Of a DNA stretch of 64,000 nucleotides, positions 17,999 through 28,345 are shown one piece after another. Position numbers and translations under genes: made by a program. The notes under the pieces are model-generated. The model saw only the letters and a program-made list of their open reading frames with translations. It made no database searches and was not told where the DNA came from. Numbering within the stretch: the first letter of the stretch is position 1; every line of letters begins with the position of its first letter. Origin of the DNA: Sphingobacterium micropteri (GTDB lineage Bacteria > Bacteroidota > Bacteroidia > Sphingobacteriales > Sphingobacteriaceae); the NCBI RefSeq assembly GCF_014692515.1, contig NZ_JACOIK010000007.1:1-64000 (forward strand). The letters run 5' to 3'.

Positions 17999-20900
17999 TT
18001 ACTCCTTTCTTTTGTAGCGCAATGGCGTCTGCCCATAATACTTTTTAAATACCCTGCTAAAATAATTGGGGTCGCTATACCCACAATGGTAAGCAACCTC
18101 GTTAATGGGCATATCATTTTCGAGCATAATAATAGCTTTTTTAAGACGGTACTCATTTAAAAGCTCGGTTGCATTTTTATCCAGAACCCGTTTAAGGTTT
18201 AAATGTAGGGATGTTCTGCTTGTATTCAATTCATTTGCAATATCTTCAATAGTTAGTGTTGGATTAGCAAATTCCTTTTCGAGGATCTCACTTAGTCTTG
18301 ACAAAAACTCCTGATCTTTGTTGTTACTCGGGAGTGTGTCGTCTTTAAAAGCGCCTAAACTAATAACATGTTCCCGCAACTTAACCCTTGATTTAACCAT
18401 GTTATTGACCAACAATTCCAGTTCTTTCAGATTAAATGGTTTACTTACATAAGCATCAGCACCCACATCTAATCCATCAATTTTAATATTTTCTATACTG
18501 CTATCTGAAAGCAGAATTATGGGAATATAGTTGAATCTTTCGTCGCTTTTCAACCAATTACAAAGTTCAATCCCATCCATTTTAGGCATTTTCACATCAC
18601 TTATAATAATATCAGGAGGTATTTTATTAATTTTCTTTATCGCGAGCAATCCGTTTGATGCGTTTACTACTTCGTAATGACGAGAAAAATGCTTCGATAA
18701 AAATGTCATTAACTCTCTGTTATCCTCTACGATAAGTAATGTATATTTCGTTTTTGCATCTTTGCTTATTGATGCCTCATCCAATAGCTTTTCTTGTTTA
18801 ATAAGCACAGTCTTTTCCGGGAGTTCGGCGATCTGGTCGATTTTTGGAACATGATCCAGGCGTATGAGAACAGGCATCGTTATTTTTATGGAGGTTCCCT
18901 TATCTTGTACACTTTTAACATGAATTTCTCCGTTAAGATACTTTACAAGGCTGTCAACAAGGGCAAGCCCAATACCGCTGCTTTCCGCATCTGTTTTATT
19001 AGTTCCCGATTTATAAAAAGGGTTAAAAATATTTTTAAGTTCTGTTGTGGACATACCTCGTCCGGTATCATTTACACGTATGGTAACTAATTGCTGAGCA
19101 TCGTTTCGCTCACCAAAATCAAGGGCGACGTCAATACTGCCTGTTAATGTATTTTTCATCGCGTTAGAAAGAATATTGAACAATATCTTCTCCATTTTAT
19201 CTTGATCAAAGTAGCATTCCAACGATGGTTTAGTGGAAACGAAGGTTAAATCAATGTTCTTTTTAACAGCTATTGGTTCGAAATGATAAGTGGCTTTTCT
19301 AATAAAGTCAACCACATCTGATTTTGAAAGATTAATAGACGCATGGTCGGATTCTATTTTTCTAAACTCCATCAACTGCTGGATAAGTTTAAATAGGATA
19401 GAAGCATTGCTTTTGACCGTAGATAATTCGGTACTTTTTTTAAAATCTGAACTTGTATTCTCCAGAAATTTATCAATGGACGCCAGGATGAGGGTTAGCG
19501 GTGTTTTAAATTCATGCGAAATAAAGGTGAAAAAGTTAAGTCGATGCTGGGTCAGCTCCTTCATTTTTTCCTTTTCAACGCGTTCCAGTTGGATCTCTAA
19601 TTTTTTATGGTCAAGAAATTTAACAAACTTCGTATACATCCATATTACAGCCACAACCAATAAGAAGTATACAAAATAGGCGAAATGGCTCCGATAGAAT
19701 GGAGGGGCTACATAAATTTCCATCGTCCTTTCTGCACTACGGGCAAGACCAGCGGCGTTTAAAGCTTTAATGTGAAATACATAGTTTCCCGGCGACAAAT
19801 TCGTATAGGTAACACTATTTTTGTTTCCCACATGGTTCCATTTATCTTCAAACCCTTCTAGGTAATACGCATAGTCAGTGCTACCCGGATTAGCATAATT
19901 TATGGCTGCGTAACTTATGGTAAATACATTTTGATCATAGGCCAGTTTTATTCTTTTGGTATCGTTTATCTGATTTTTTAGGATGGCGGATTCCTGCGGA
20001 ACGATACTTTTATTAAACAACTGAAAGTCGGTAAACATGAGCGGCAGTGATGCATGATTATTCTCTACTGTCGAGGGATCGAAAAAGCACAAGCCATTTA
20101 TACTTCCAAAATACAACATGTCGTCACTACTTTTTAAATAGGATTTAAAATTAAACTGATTGGATGGCAATCCATGTTTACTATCGTAATTTGTGAATGT
20201 GTTGGTCTTCGGATCTAGCCTGGAAATTCCACGATTTGTCGTAAGCCAAATAATACCCTCCTTGTCCTCCAATATTCCATATACGTTGTTGTTCGGCAAA
20301 CCGTCTTCAATTGTATAACTTCTAAATTCATTTTGTTCCGGATTATAAAGACATACACCTCCATCTAGCGTGCCGAACCATAACTGTTGTTTACGGTCTT
20401 GGTAAACACTGATAATTTGGTTGCTTAACAAGCTAGGGTTATCACCAGTGGCCGTATAATTTCTTAAGCTATCGGTAACTGGATCATATTTATAAATTCC
20501 ATTATATCGGGTGCAAAACCACACATAGCCGTTTTTATCTTCGATAATATCATAAATAAATAAATCTCCCATAATTTGGGGTTTAAATAGTTTGAATAAT
20601 TTAGACTGGTAATCAAAAATATTCAAACCGTATTGCGTACCTACCCACAATATACCTCTAGAGTCTCTGTAAATAGCATATACACCATTGTTAGACAATG
20701 ACTGGATATTTTCTTTCTTTGAAGTATAAACTGTTGTCGTGTTTTTCTTTGTATCAAATTGATGTAAACCGCCTAAAAATGTACCTACCCAGATATTTCC
20801 ATAACCATCATCATGAATAGCGTGAACATTATTTGTTGTCAAATAAAATGGAGAACTATTCTTATTTATATACTGAAAAGATTCATTCAGGATATCATAG

Positions 20901-21997
20901 ATTGTAATACCACCATCTTCTGTGCCTATCCACATTCGTTTTTCATCGTCTTCCATCAATTGGCTGATAGCTTTTCCAGATAGTCCTTTCTTTTTGTCAT
21001 TAGCTCTTATACTTTTAAAACCATAAGAACTGGAAGGCATATAATTTACTCCCCCAAAATAAGTTCCTATCCATAAAGAACCATCTTTAGCGAGATAGGT
21101 AGAATAAATAGCATTATCGTTCAGCTTTTCGGAATCGTTAGCGAAAGATTGATGAAAGCTTTCAGAATATCCAGTCTTTATATTGTAGATATATAAGCCT
21201 TCCTCTGTACCAATATATAGAATATCCTGATCTCCAGATACCGATCTGACTGTATTGTTTTCAGGAGTTTCTATTACAGTGAATTTTAGTTTAGAAAAGC
21301 GTTGATCTATCCTATCGTACATCAAAAGCCCTTTGTTTGTGGCAACCCAGATATTCCCCTCTTTATCTTTATAGAGATCGAAAATATCATTCACATTAGC
21401 AAATTCAGACAAGGAAGCCGTGTCAAATATTTTCTTTACGTTCCCTTCTCCATCAATTATTCTTAACGAATTTCCTATTGCTAATAAAAGGCTATCATCA
21501 GAAATAGCACACATTGTCTTTAGATAGCTTTTCCTGTCGCTTATACGCTTGGATTCGTTACCTGATAATTTATAAACTCCGTCCGATGTACCAATATATA
21601 GATGATCATTTTGCAGAAGAAGAAACAACACATTAAGTTGATAAGGAAAGGCACTACTCCTTTCAAGGTTATCTGTTTTGGAATTATAAATATAAAGCCC
21701 ATTATCTGTTCCGACATATAATAAAGATTTATAACTACAAAGCGAACTTATTTTATTGGTAGAACCTCCGATTTTAGAACTTGATATATAATAATTTTTA
21801 ACTTGGTAACTATCATACCGGTTGAGGCCTTCCCGGGTACCAAACCACATAAACCCATTTTCATCCTGCGTAATGGCATAAACGGTATTATGAGACAATC
21901 CATGGTTAGAGGTAATTTTTCTAAATTGGATATCCTGACCAAATACACGGTCAGCAATACAAAGCAGCAAAAAAACAATAAGGCTAGCGTACTTCAT
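17999..21997 (-). CDS. Hybrid two-component system sensor/regulator (HTCS)
   Basis: A 1332-residue one-protein signalling system. A signal peptide (about 20 residues) is followed by a periplasmic two-propeller sensor built of Reg_prop repeats (many W-[FIV]-G-T-x-x-G-[LI] units, about 25-670), a Y_Y_Y domain (about 690-775), one transmembrane helix (about 778-800), a HisKA domain with ISHEFKTPL, a HATPase with NILSNAMKNT, DTGRGM and GIGLALV, a receiver domain (LLIVEDN, phospho-acceptor Asp in IIISDVKMP, Lys in YVSKPF) and a C-terminal AraC-type helix-turn-helix. Such proteins bind oligosaccharide in the periplasm and activate the adjacent PUL. It is divergent from the sulfatase gene at 22166, with 168 bp between starts, so it most likely controls the 22-38 kb locus. 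Confidence 0.95.
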   Translation of the reverse strand: MKYASLIVFLLLCIADRVFGQDIQFRKITSNHGLSHNTVYAITQDENGFMWFGTREGLNRYDSYQVKNYYISSSKIGGSTNKISSLCSYKSLLYVGTDNGLYIYNSKTDNLERSSAFPYQLNVLFLLLQNDHLYIGTSDGVYKLSGNESKRISDRKSYLKTMCAISDDSLLLAIGNSLRIIDGEGNVKKIFDTASLSEFANVNDIFDLYKDKEGNIWVATNKGLLMYDRIDQRFSKLKFTVIETPENNTVRSVSGDQDILYIGTEEGLYIYNIKTGYSESFHQSFANDSEKLNDNAIYSTYLAKDGSLWIGTYFGGVNYMPSSSYGFKSIRANDKKKGLSGKAISQLMEDDEKRMWIGTEDGGITIYDILNESFQYINKNSSPFYLTTNNVHAIHDDGYGNIWVGTFLGGLHQFDTKKNTTTVYTSKKENIQSLSNNGVYAIYRDSRGILWVGTQYGLNIFDYQSKLFKLFKPQIMGDLFIYDIIEDKNGYVWFCTRYNGIYKYDPVTDSLRNYTATGDNPSLLSNQIISVYQDRKQQLWFGTLDGGVCLYNPEQNEFRSYTIEDGLPNNNVYGILEDKEGIIWLTTNRGISRLDPKTNTFTNYDSKHGLPSNQFNFKSYLKSSDDMLYFGSINGLCFFDPSTVENNHASLPLMFTDFQLFNKSIVPQESAILKNQINDTKRIKLAYDQNVFTISYAAINYANPGSTDYAYYLEGFEDKWNHVGNKNSVTYTNLSPGNYVFHIKALNAAGLARSAERTMEIYVAPPFYRSHFAYFVYFLLVVAVIWMYTKFVKFLDHKKLEIQLERVEKEKMKELTQHRLNFFTFISHEFKTPLTLILASIDKFLENTSSDFKKSTELSTVKSNASILFKLIQQLMEFRKIESDHASINLSKSDVVDFIRKATYHFEPIAVKKNIDLTFVSTKPSLECYFDQDKMEKILFNILSNAMKNTLTGSIDVALDFGERNDAQQLVTIRVNDTGRGMSTTELKNIFNPFYKSGTNKTDAESSGIGLALVDSLVKYLNGEIHVKSVQDKGTSIKITMPVLIRLDHVPKIDQIAELPEKTVLIKQEKLLDEASISKDAKTKYTLLIVEDNRELMTFLSKHFSRHYEVVNASNGLLAIKKINKIPPDIIISDVKMPKMDGIELCNWLKSDERFNYIPIILLSDSSIENIKIDGLDVGADAYVSKPFNLKELELLVNNMVKSRVKLREHVISLGAFKDDTLPSNNKDQEFLSRLSEILEKEFANPTLTIEDIANELNTSRTSLHLNLKRVLDKNATELLNEYRLKKAIIMLENDMPINEVAYHCGYSDPNYFSRVFKKYYGQTPLRYKRKE

Positions 21998-22165
21998 CGT
22001 TTTATCAATTAGTTTAGGCTAATTTCTAAATTAAAATCCGTAATCCTAGATATCGTATATGTGAACAGCATATTTATAAACAACAATCCTCAATATTTTA
22101 ACCTGTGTGCTATTCGCAAAAATATTTTTCTGCTAACATTGCTTCTGTAAACTATTATAAATCAC

Positions 22166-23857
22166 ATGAAAACAATAATTCTTAAGGTATCAAGTATACT
22201 GCTTTTCGTATGCACCATAATAGGATCTGCTTTTGCTCAATCTAAGGCTACAGCAAAAAGACCTAATATTATTATCATCTTAGCGGACGATTTAGGTTAT
22301 TCTGATTTAGGTTGTTATGGTGGGGAAATTAACACCCCCAATCTGGATTGGCTGGCTAGCCGAGGTGTTCGGTCCACAAGCTTCTACAATGCGAGCAGAT
22401 GTTGCCCCACAAGGGCTTCTTTGCTTACCGGTCTATACCCGCACACTGCCGGAATAGGGAACATGACTACTGATCAAAAGGCTCCTGGTTATAGAGGGCA
22501 ACTCACCCCCAATACGGTCACTATCGCACAAGTTTTAAAGGATGTAGGATATCAAACCGGCATGGTGGGAAAATGGCATGTATCGGAAACCAAACCTTTT
22601 CCAGACAACGAACAACAATTACAATGGTTAGATCATCAAATTCAAGATAAAGCATTTGCGGATACCTTGTCTTACCCCACGCACAGAGGTTTTCAGAAAT
22701 ATTACGGAAATATATGGGGTGTAGTTGACTTTTTTGACCCTTTTGCCTTAGTCAACGGTACTACCCCGGTAAAAAATGTTCCGGCCGACTTTTATTATAC
22801 GAATGCCCTTGGCGATTCTGCTGTAGCCTATATCGATTATTTCACAAAAAATAAAGATCCTTTTTTTATGTATGTAGCCTTTACCGCTCCACATTGGCCG
22901 CTCCAAGCATTGGAAAAAGATATTCAAAAGTACGAAGATGCCTATAAAAAAGGGTGGGAACATATTAGAACACAGCGGTATCAGAAAATGATTAAACTGG
23001 GAATGATAAATCCCAAACAGGTACCGTTATCTGATTTTATGCATGATGGAAAAACCTGGGAAAACAATCCGGATTCCATTTGGGATGCCCGAGCCATGGC
23101 TGTACATGCTGCCATGGTGGATTGCTTGGATCAAAACGTCGGAAAACTTATCGACCAATTAAAAAAAACTGGTGAGCTGGAAAACACCTTCATTATGTTT
23201 CTTTCAGACAACGGAGCCAGCCCCGAACGGCCGGAAGAATTTGGTCCCGGATACGATCGGTCAGGGACAACCAGAAATGGAGAAAAAGTTAGCTTCTCTG
23301 TAAATAAAGATGTATTGCCTGGGTCGCAAACAACACATATGGGTATTGGCCAACAATGGGCAAATGCTATCAATACACCTTTCCGGTATTGGAAAGCGAA
23401 GGAGTACGAGGGCGGAATAAATACACCATTTATTGCGTATTGGCCACAAGGAATCAACGGCACAAATAAATTTAATCGAGTTCCTGCCCATATCATCGAT
23501 TTGATGGCGACCTGTATTGAGGTTTCCGGTGCATCCTATCCACAAACTTCTGACGGCAATACGATTACACCTTCACCTGGAAAGAGTTTAATACCCGTTT
23601 TAAACGGAAAGATAACCAAACAGCTTCATGATGAACTTTTTTGGGAACATAATGGTGCTGCAGCGCTTCGACAGGGTGACTGGAAAATTGTTAGGCTAGG
23701 GGGGAAGACTGATTGGGAGTTATACAACTTGGCTGTAGACCGCACAGAGACAAATAATCTGGCTAAGAAATTCCCCGACCGGGTAAGTCAAATGAAAGAA
23801 AAGTGGCATCAATTAGCAAACCAGTATCAGGTGTTTCCAAAGCCTGTGGCCAGGTAA
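22166..23857 (+). CDS. Sulfatase, S1 family (arylsulfatase-type)
   Basis: A 563-residue secreted protein (signal peptide about 25 residues). Metal ligands Asp41-Asp42 lie in ILADDLGYSDLG, and the formylglycine motif is CCPTR with Cys79 as the residue to be oxidised (C-x-P-x-R), followed by ASLLTGLYPH. Further sulfatase landmarks are GKWHVSE near 140, APHWPL near 238 and FLSDNGA near 350. The enzyme removes sulfate esters from a glycan. It is the first gene of the PUL divergent from the HTCS. Its active-site block is nearly the same as in the 36003 sulfatase, so the two are paralogues. Activity requires a maturase, which is not encoded in this window. Confidence 0.93.
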   Translation: MKTIILKVSSILLFVCTIIGSAFAQSKATAKRPNIIIILADDLGYSDLGCYGGEINTPNLDWLASRGVRSTSFYNASRCCPTRASLLTGLYPHTAGIGNMTTDQKAPGYRGQLTPNTVTIAQVLKDVGYQTGMVGKWHVSETKPFPDNEQQLQWLDHQIQDKAFADTLSYPTHRGFQKYYGNIWGVVDFFDPFALVNGTTPVKNVPADFYYTNALGDSAVAYIDYFTKNKDPFFMYVAFTAPHWPLQALEKDIQKYEDAYKKGWEHIRTQRYQKMIKLGMINPKQVPLSDFMHDGKTWENNPDSIWDARAMAVHAAMVDCLDQNVGKLIDQLKKTGELENTFIMFLSDNGASPERPEEFGPGYDRSGTTRNGEKVSFSVNKDVLPGSQTTHMGIGQQWANAINTPFRYWKAKEYEGGINTPFIAYWPQGINGTNKFNRVPAHIIDLMATCIEVSGASYPQTSDGNTITPSPGKSLIPVLNGKITKQLHDELFWEHNGAAALRQGDWKIVRLGGKTDWELYNLAVDRTETNNLAKKFPDRVSQMKEKWHQLANQYQVFPKPVAR

Positions 23858-23889
23858 CGCGAATCGGCTGTGTAGCTCTTTTGTTGCCG

Positions 23890-23929
23890 AAAACCCTTTT
23901 AAGCTAGGTGATATCCTTAAAAGGTTTTT
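23890..23929 (+). terminator. Hairpin between sulfatase and GH43 genes
   Basis: AAAACCCTTTTAAG pairs with CTTAAAAGGTTTT across a 12-nt loop with one bulged C, followed by T-rich sequence. It could be a terminator, attenuator or RNA processing site inside the operon. Confidence 0.4.
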
Positions 23930-23975
23930 ACTATACCTTTAAAAAAACCGGAACTTGAACTTAAATCATTTTTAT

Positions 23976-25067
23976 ATGAAACTTCTTTTAATATTATTAA
24001 ACGTATGCATTGCGATGTCCAGCTGTAATAAACCGGACTATGGTTCTCCTCAAACTACACCTCCAGATGATGAAAATAACGAATCCATTACACCTTTAAC
24101 CGGACTTGTTGGTCTAAATGACGCTTCCCGGGTTATAAAATCGGGAACTAATTATTTCTGGTATTCTACAGACGGTGGTATTAAGATGAGATGGACGAAT
24201 AACCCTATATCAGGTAAGTGGTATACCGGATCAGATGTGTTTCCTACCCGCCCAGACTTCTGGTCTAATTATAGCCCGATAAATGCCGCTTGGGCTCCAG
24301 ATATTATTTATGACCCCGCTTCTGCAGAGTTCCGTATGTATTATTGTGTATCTAGCATGGGTAGTCGAAAATCTGCTATTGCTTTGGCGACCAATAAGAC
24401 GCTAGACCCCAATGCTCCAAATTATAAATGGGAAGATAAGGGAATTGTAATCTCTACCACCGAGAGCTCTACTTACAATGCGTTGGATCCTTGCCCTATA
24501 TTAGCGCCAAATGGCGAATGGTATTTATGTTTTGGATCGCATTGGACAGGAATTAAACTCATGCGATTGGGTGCGGATGGTAAAGCACATCCAACGGAAA
24601 CGACAATTTCTAATTTGGCCAGAAAAGAGCCTGTAGCCAATAGTGCAATTGAGGCAGGCGCAATATATCCGGGTGTGAAAAACGGAGAGCAAGGTTATTG
24701 GTTATATGTAAATTGGGGAACAGGTCTTGGTCATGAACAAAATGCAACCTACGAAGTACGTGTAGGATGGTCTACCAATATTAGAGGCCCTTACTTGGAT
24801 AAAGACGGAAAAGATATGTATAATGGTGGTGGTTCCGCTTTTACGACAAGCAAACAAACATTCAGCGCAGATAATAGCACGCGTATAGGAAGAGGCCATA
24901 TTGGCATTATTAAAGGACATGCATTGGATGGCGTTCATACGGATTGGATCTCCTATTCATACTGGTTGGAAAACCCTCCTTCAGGTGAGAGCGGCAAGCG
25001 ATTCGGGTTACAAAGATTATTGACAGGAGCAGATGGTTGGCCTGAAGCAGGAGAGATCTTTAAGTAA
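23976..25067 (+). CDS. GH43-family glycosidase lipoprotein (arabinanase-like)
   Basis: A 363-residue lipoprotein (lipobox AMSSC near residue 17). A reading from 23955 would need a TTG start; the ATG at 23976 sits directly before the signal peptide and is preferred. A five-bladed propeller with the three GH43 acids is visible: general base Asp in GLNDASRV, pKa-modulating Asp in NALDPCPI and general acid Glu in NSAIEAGAIYP. The family cleaves alpha-L-arabinofuranosyl or beta-xylosyl bonds, and this sequence resembles the endo-arabinanase-like group. Lying between a sulfatase and SusC, it probably trims the incoming glycan at the cell surface. Confidence 0.88.
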   Translation: MKLLLILLNVCIAMSSCNKPDYGSPQTTPPDDENNESITPLTGLVGLNDASRVIKSGTNYFWYSTDGGIKMRWTNNPISGKWYTGSDVFPTRPDFWSNYSPINAAWAPDIIYDPASAEFRMYYCVSSMGSRKSAIALATNKTLDPNAPNYKWEDKGIVISTTESSTYNALDPCPILAPNGEWYLCFGSHWTGIKLMRLGADGKAHPTETTISNLARKEPVANSAIEAGAIYPGVKNGEQGYWLYVNWGTGLGHEQNATYEVRVGWSTNIRGPYLDKDGKDMYNGGGSAFTTSKQTFSADNSTRIGRGHIGIIKGHALDGVHTDWISYSYWLENPPSGESGKRFGLQRLLTGADGWPEAGEIFK

Positions 25068-25132
25068 TCAGCTTAGCGCTTTAATATTACCATATATAAA
25101 CCAAATTCAGATTTTTTTTCTACGATAACTTA

Positions 25133-25166
25133 TTTGCCTGGGTCGCTAATCTTTGCCCCAGGCGAA
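25133..25166 (+). promoter_or_regulatory. Leader hairpin upstream of second susC
   Basis: TTTGCCTGGG (25133-25142) pairs with CCCAGGCGAA (25157-25166) across a 14-nt loop. No T-run follows, so it is more likely a leader or processing structure than a terminator. It lies 64 bp before the SusC start. Confidence 0.4.
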
Positions 25167-25229
25167 TGAGAATAACAGATTAAATTCTGCAGCACAATAA
25201 GATTTATTATAAACTAAATTAAAACGAAT

Positions 25230-28200
25230 ATGAATCAATTAATTACCCAACATCCTGGTATGAAGTTAAAGTACCTGATAATGGCTCTGCTTATTCTTTT
25301 AGGAGGAGCTTTACAGGCACAACAAGAGAATATTACAGGAAAAATTTCCGACAGTGCCGGCAAACCTCTTGCGAACGTGAGCGTATTGGTTAAAAATGCT
25401 ACAAATGGCACCAGGACTGACGCTAACGGAAACTATAGTTTAAATGTCAATTCTTCTCTTGATGTTTTAGTTTTCCAACATGTAGGTTTTAGCACTAAAG
25501 AAATTGCTTTAGATGGAAGAACAATTATTAACGTAGTATTAGAGGCAGAAAACGAGTCACTAGAAGAAGTTGTTGTCGTTGGCTATGGGGCTGTGCGAAA
25601 AAGTGATTTAACAGGCTCTGTATCTTCCATTAAAGCGGAAGATTTAACTGCAGGAACAAACATTAACGTGCAACAGGCATTGCAAGGAAGGGTTCCGGGA
25701 GTACAGATTTACCAGAAAAGCGGCGAACCTGGAGCTGCAATGAGTGTGCAAATAAGGGGGATTACATCCATTACGGGAAATAACGCACCCTTATATGTTA
25801 TAGATGGTATGCCGGTTAATGACGCTTCTGCGATTGGTTCAGCCAGCCCAACTGGTGCTGCCAACAACCCAAATAACAGATCCCCTTTAAGTTCCATAAA
25901 CCCTGCAGATATAGCTTCTATAGAAATCTTAAAAGATGCTTCAGCTACGGCAATATATGGTTCAAGAGGGGCTAATGGTGTTGTTTTAATTACGACAAAA
26001 CAGGGCTCAGCTGGTAAAATCAACGTTAATTATAATGCTACATATGGTAAGCAGACCGTTGCCAATACACAGCGTTTTATGACCGGAGATGAATATACTA
26101 CCGTAATAAATCAAATTATTATGGATGGAAATTTAAGCGGAGACCCTGGGTCTTATCCCCCTGTTACGGGGGCAAATTATAATACAGACTGGCAATCATT
26201 ATTGTTAAAAGATGCCCCTATACAATCTCATGACCTGTCTTTTAATGGTGGGGAAGGTAATACAAAATACTATATTTCTGCGGGTTATTTTGATCAGGAA
26301 GGGATCATGTTAAACTCGGGAACTACCCGATATAATGCACGAGTTAATCTGGAGACCAGTGTAACATCTAAATACAGTGTGGGTATAAACCTTACCACAG
26401 CTTATAGTAGGGATAAATACAATGCAAATGGTTTGGGGCTTAATGATAATGCGAGTGCATTATATATGGCCCAAAATTATGATCCCACTTCACCTGCATT
26501 AAGTGCCGACGGTTCTGTTTACCGATCTCCTTTAATGAGCCCTATGGATAATCCCTTAGCCGTTATCGATGGCCAGTACTCAGTTGGTGACACCTACCGT
26601 ACATTCGGTAACATATATGCTGAATATTTCTTTATCCCGTCGTTGTCTGCGAAGGTAAAAGTGGGTGCCGATTTAAATGACTCAAAAAGATCTTTTTGGA
26701 TAGATCCTTCTACCTTGATAGGGGCGGGTTATGGTGGCTATGCCGATGTAAGAAATGGTAAAAGAGGTTACTATCTGATGGAAGGTACCGTAAATTATAA
26801 CAAAGACTTAGGGATACACCGAATAAACGCTGTTGCGGGGGCAACCTATGAGCGCTATACATCCAGTACTTTAGTTGCAAATGGAAGAGGTTATAGTTTA
26901 CCAGATTTAACTTATTATGCGATAGGTTCTGGGAACCCTACATTGAATGGAATTTCTAGTGGCGTACAGGAAAATATTTTATTATCGTATTTAGGACGAG
27001 TAAACTATTCTCTTTTAGATAAATATTTGTTTACATTTTCCTTCAGAGCAGATGGATCCGCAAGATTTGGCCCCGAAAACAGGTTTGGTTATTTCCCTTC
27101 TGCAGCACTAGGTTGGAAACTAAAGCAAGAGGATTTCTTGAAAGACGTAAACTTTATTAGTGATTTAAAATTAAGAGCAAGTTACGGGGCAATTGGAAAT
27201 CAACCAAATACCAATTACCTTTATTTTTCAACATACTCGGGTGGAAGAAATGTTATTTTTGATGGACAAAGAATAAGTACCATCGCTCCAACCCGCAGCC
27301 CCAACCCTTTCCTGCAATGGGAGTCTGCACAACAAGTTGACATAGGTTTGGATTTTGGATTTTTAAATTCCAGAATTACAGGTAGTATAGATTATTATAA
27401 TAGAAGAACTTCTAATCTTTTATACAACAATCCTCAGCCACTGAGTACCGGTTTCGGGACAAGAACAGAAAATATTGGAAGTATGCGAAATTCCGGCGTT
27501 GAATTTTCAATAAACGGGGTTATTGTTGACGGCAGCGATTTTAAATTTGATGCTAATTTCAACATTACAACTTTGAAGAACAGAATTTTAAGTCTAATAT
27601 CTGACAGTGAAGTTATTGGCGGAGGTCCGGGTAATATCGGAGAATATAACATATTAAAACCAGGCATATCCATGGGGTCGTTTTATGGATATGTGATAGA
27701 TGGTGTATGGCAAGCTGGGGATGATTTCTCTACCGCCCAACCGGGGGTAAGACCAGGGGACTTAAAATATCGTGATTTCGATAATAATAACATTATAAAT
27801 ACGGAGGACAGAATTGTTCTGGGTAATTCTCTTCCAGACTTTTTTTATGGTTTCAACACTAATTTTAGTTACAAAAATTTATCGCTGGCGATATTTGTAG
27901 AAGGTTCTCAGGGCGCTATGATGTTAAATAGTAGCTTAGCGGACTCCTATTATCCCGTAGACTTTAGAAGGAATAAATTAGCCGAATTATATTTAAACAG
28001 ATGGACGCCAGATAACCCAAGCAACGAATATCCTTCGTTTATCCCTGGAGATGTTCAAGGATCGAGACAAATCAACAATAAAACAGTAGAGGATGCATCT
28101 TATTTGAGGCTTCAATCCGTTAGATTAGGGTATAAAATACCACTGCCAAAAAATAAGTTTATCAGCAATGCAACGGTTTTTGTCACTGGTCAAAACTTGT

Positions 28201-28328
28201 ATACTTTAACGAATTACTCTGGTGTTGATCCCGCTGCAAATGCGATAGGCAGTGATATTTTAAGGGTTGATTATAACTCCTATCCATTAACCAGAACGTT
28301 TACCGGAGGAATTAATGTCCAATTTTAA
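25230..28328 (+). CDS. SusC/RagA-family TonB-dependent outer-membrane transporter
   Basis: A 1032-residue transporter. The domain order is signal sequence, carboxypeptidase-D-like domain (ITGKISDSAGKPLANVSV), SusC signature EEVVVVGYGAVRKSDLTGSV, plug with DGMPV and ILKDASATAIYGSRGANGV, and a barrel with terminal Phe (INVQF). Met11 (ATG at 25260) starts a cleaner signal peptide (MKLKYLIMALLILLG), so either start is possible; the longer one gives the short N-terminal extension often annotated in SusC proteins. It is distinct from the pectin-locus SusC. It is paired with SusD 17 nt downstream and predicted to import the desulfated or partly sulfated oligosaccharides. Confidence 0.95.
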   Translation: MNQLITQHPGMKLKYLIMALLILLGGALQAQQENITGKISDSAGKPLANVSVLVKNATNGTRTDANGNYSLNVNSSLDVLVFQHVGFSTKEIALDGRTIINVVLEAENESLEEVVVVGYGAVRKSDLTGSVSSIKAEDLTAGTNINVQQALQGRVPGVQIYQKSGEPGAAMSVQIRGITSITGNNAPLYVIDGMPVNDASAIGSASPTGAANNPNNRSPLSSINPADIASIEILKDASATAIYGSRGANGVVLITTKQGSAGKINVNYNATYGKQTVANTQRFMTGDEYTTVINQIIMDGNLSGDPGSYPPVTGANYNTDWQSLLLKDAPIQSHDLSFNGGEGNTKYYISAGYFDQEGIMLNSGTTRYNARVNLETSVTSKYSVGINLTTAYSRDKYNANGLGLNDNASALYMAQNYDPTSPALSADGSVYRSPLMSPMDNPLAVIDGQYSVGDTYRTFGNIYAEYFFIPSLSAKVKVGADLNDSKRSFWIDPSTLIGAGYGGYADVRNGKRGYYLMEGTVNYNKDLGIHRINAVAGATYERYTSSTLVANGRGYSLPDLTYYAIGSGNPTLNGISSGVQENILLSYLGRVNYSLLDKYLFTFSFRADGSARFGPENRFGYFPSAALGWKLKQEDFLKDVNFISDLKLRASYGAIGNQPNTNYLYFSTYSGGRNVIFDGQRISTIAPTRSPNPFLQWESAQQVDIGLDFGFLNSRITGSIDYYNRRTSNLLYNNPQPLSTGFGTRTENIGSMRNSGVEFSINGVIVDGSDFKFDANFNITTLKNRILSLISDSEVIGGGPGNIGEYNILKPGISMGSFYGYVIDGVWQAGDDFSTAQPGVRPGDLKYRDFDNNNIINTEDRIVLGNSLPDFFYGFNTNFSYKNLSLAIFVEGSQGAMMLNSSLADSYYPVDFRRNKLAELYLNRWTPDNPSNEYPSFIPGDVQGSRQINNKTVEDASYLRLQSVRLGYKIPLPKNKFISNATVFVTGQNLYTLTNYSGVDPAANAIGSDILRVDYNSYPLTRTFTGGINVQF

Positions 28329-28345
28329 TTTAAATATTAAACAAC

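Noticed and set aside
23955..25067. Longer GH43 start at 23955
   Set aside because: Requires TTG and puts seven polar residues before a good lipoprotein signal; ATG at 23976 preferred.
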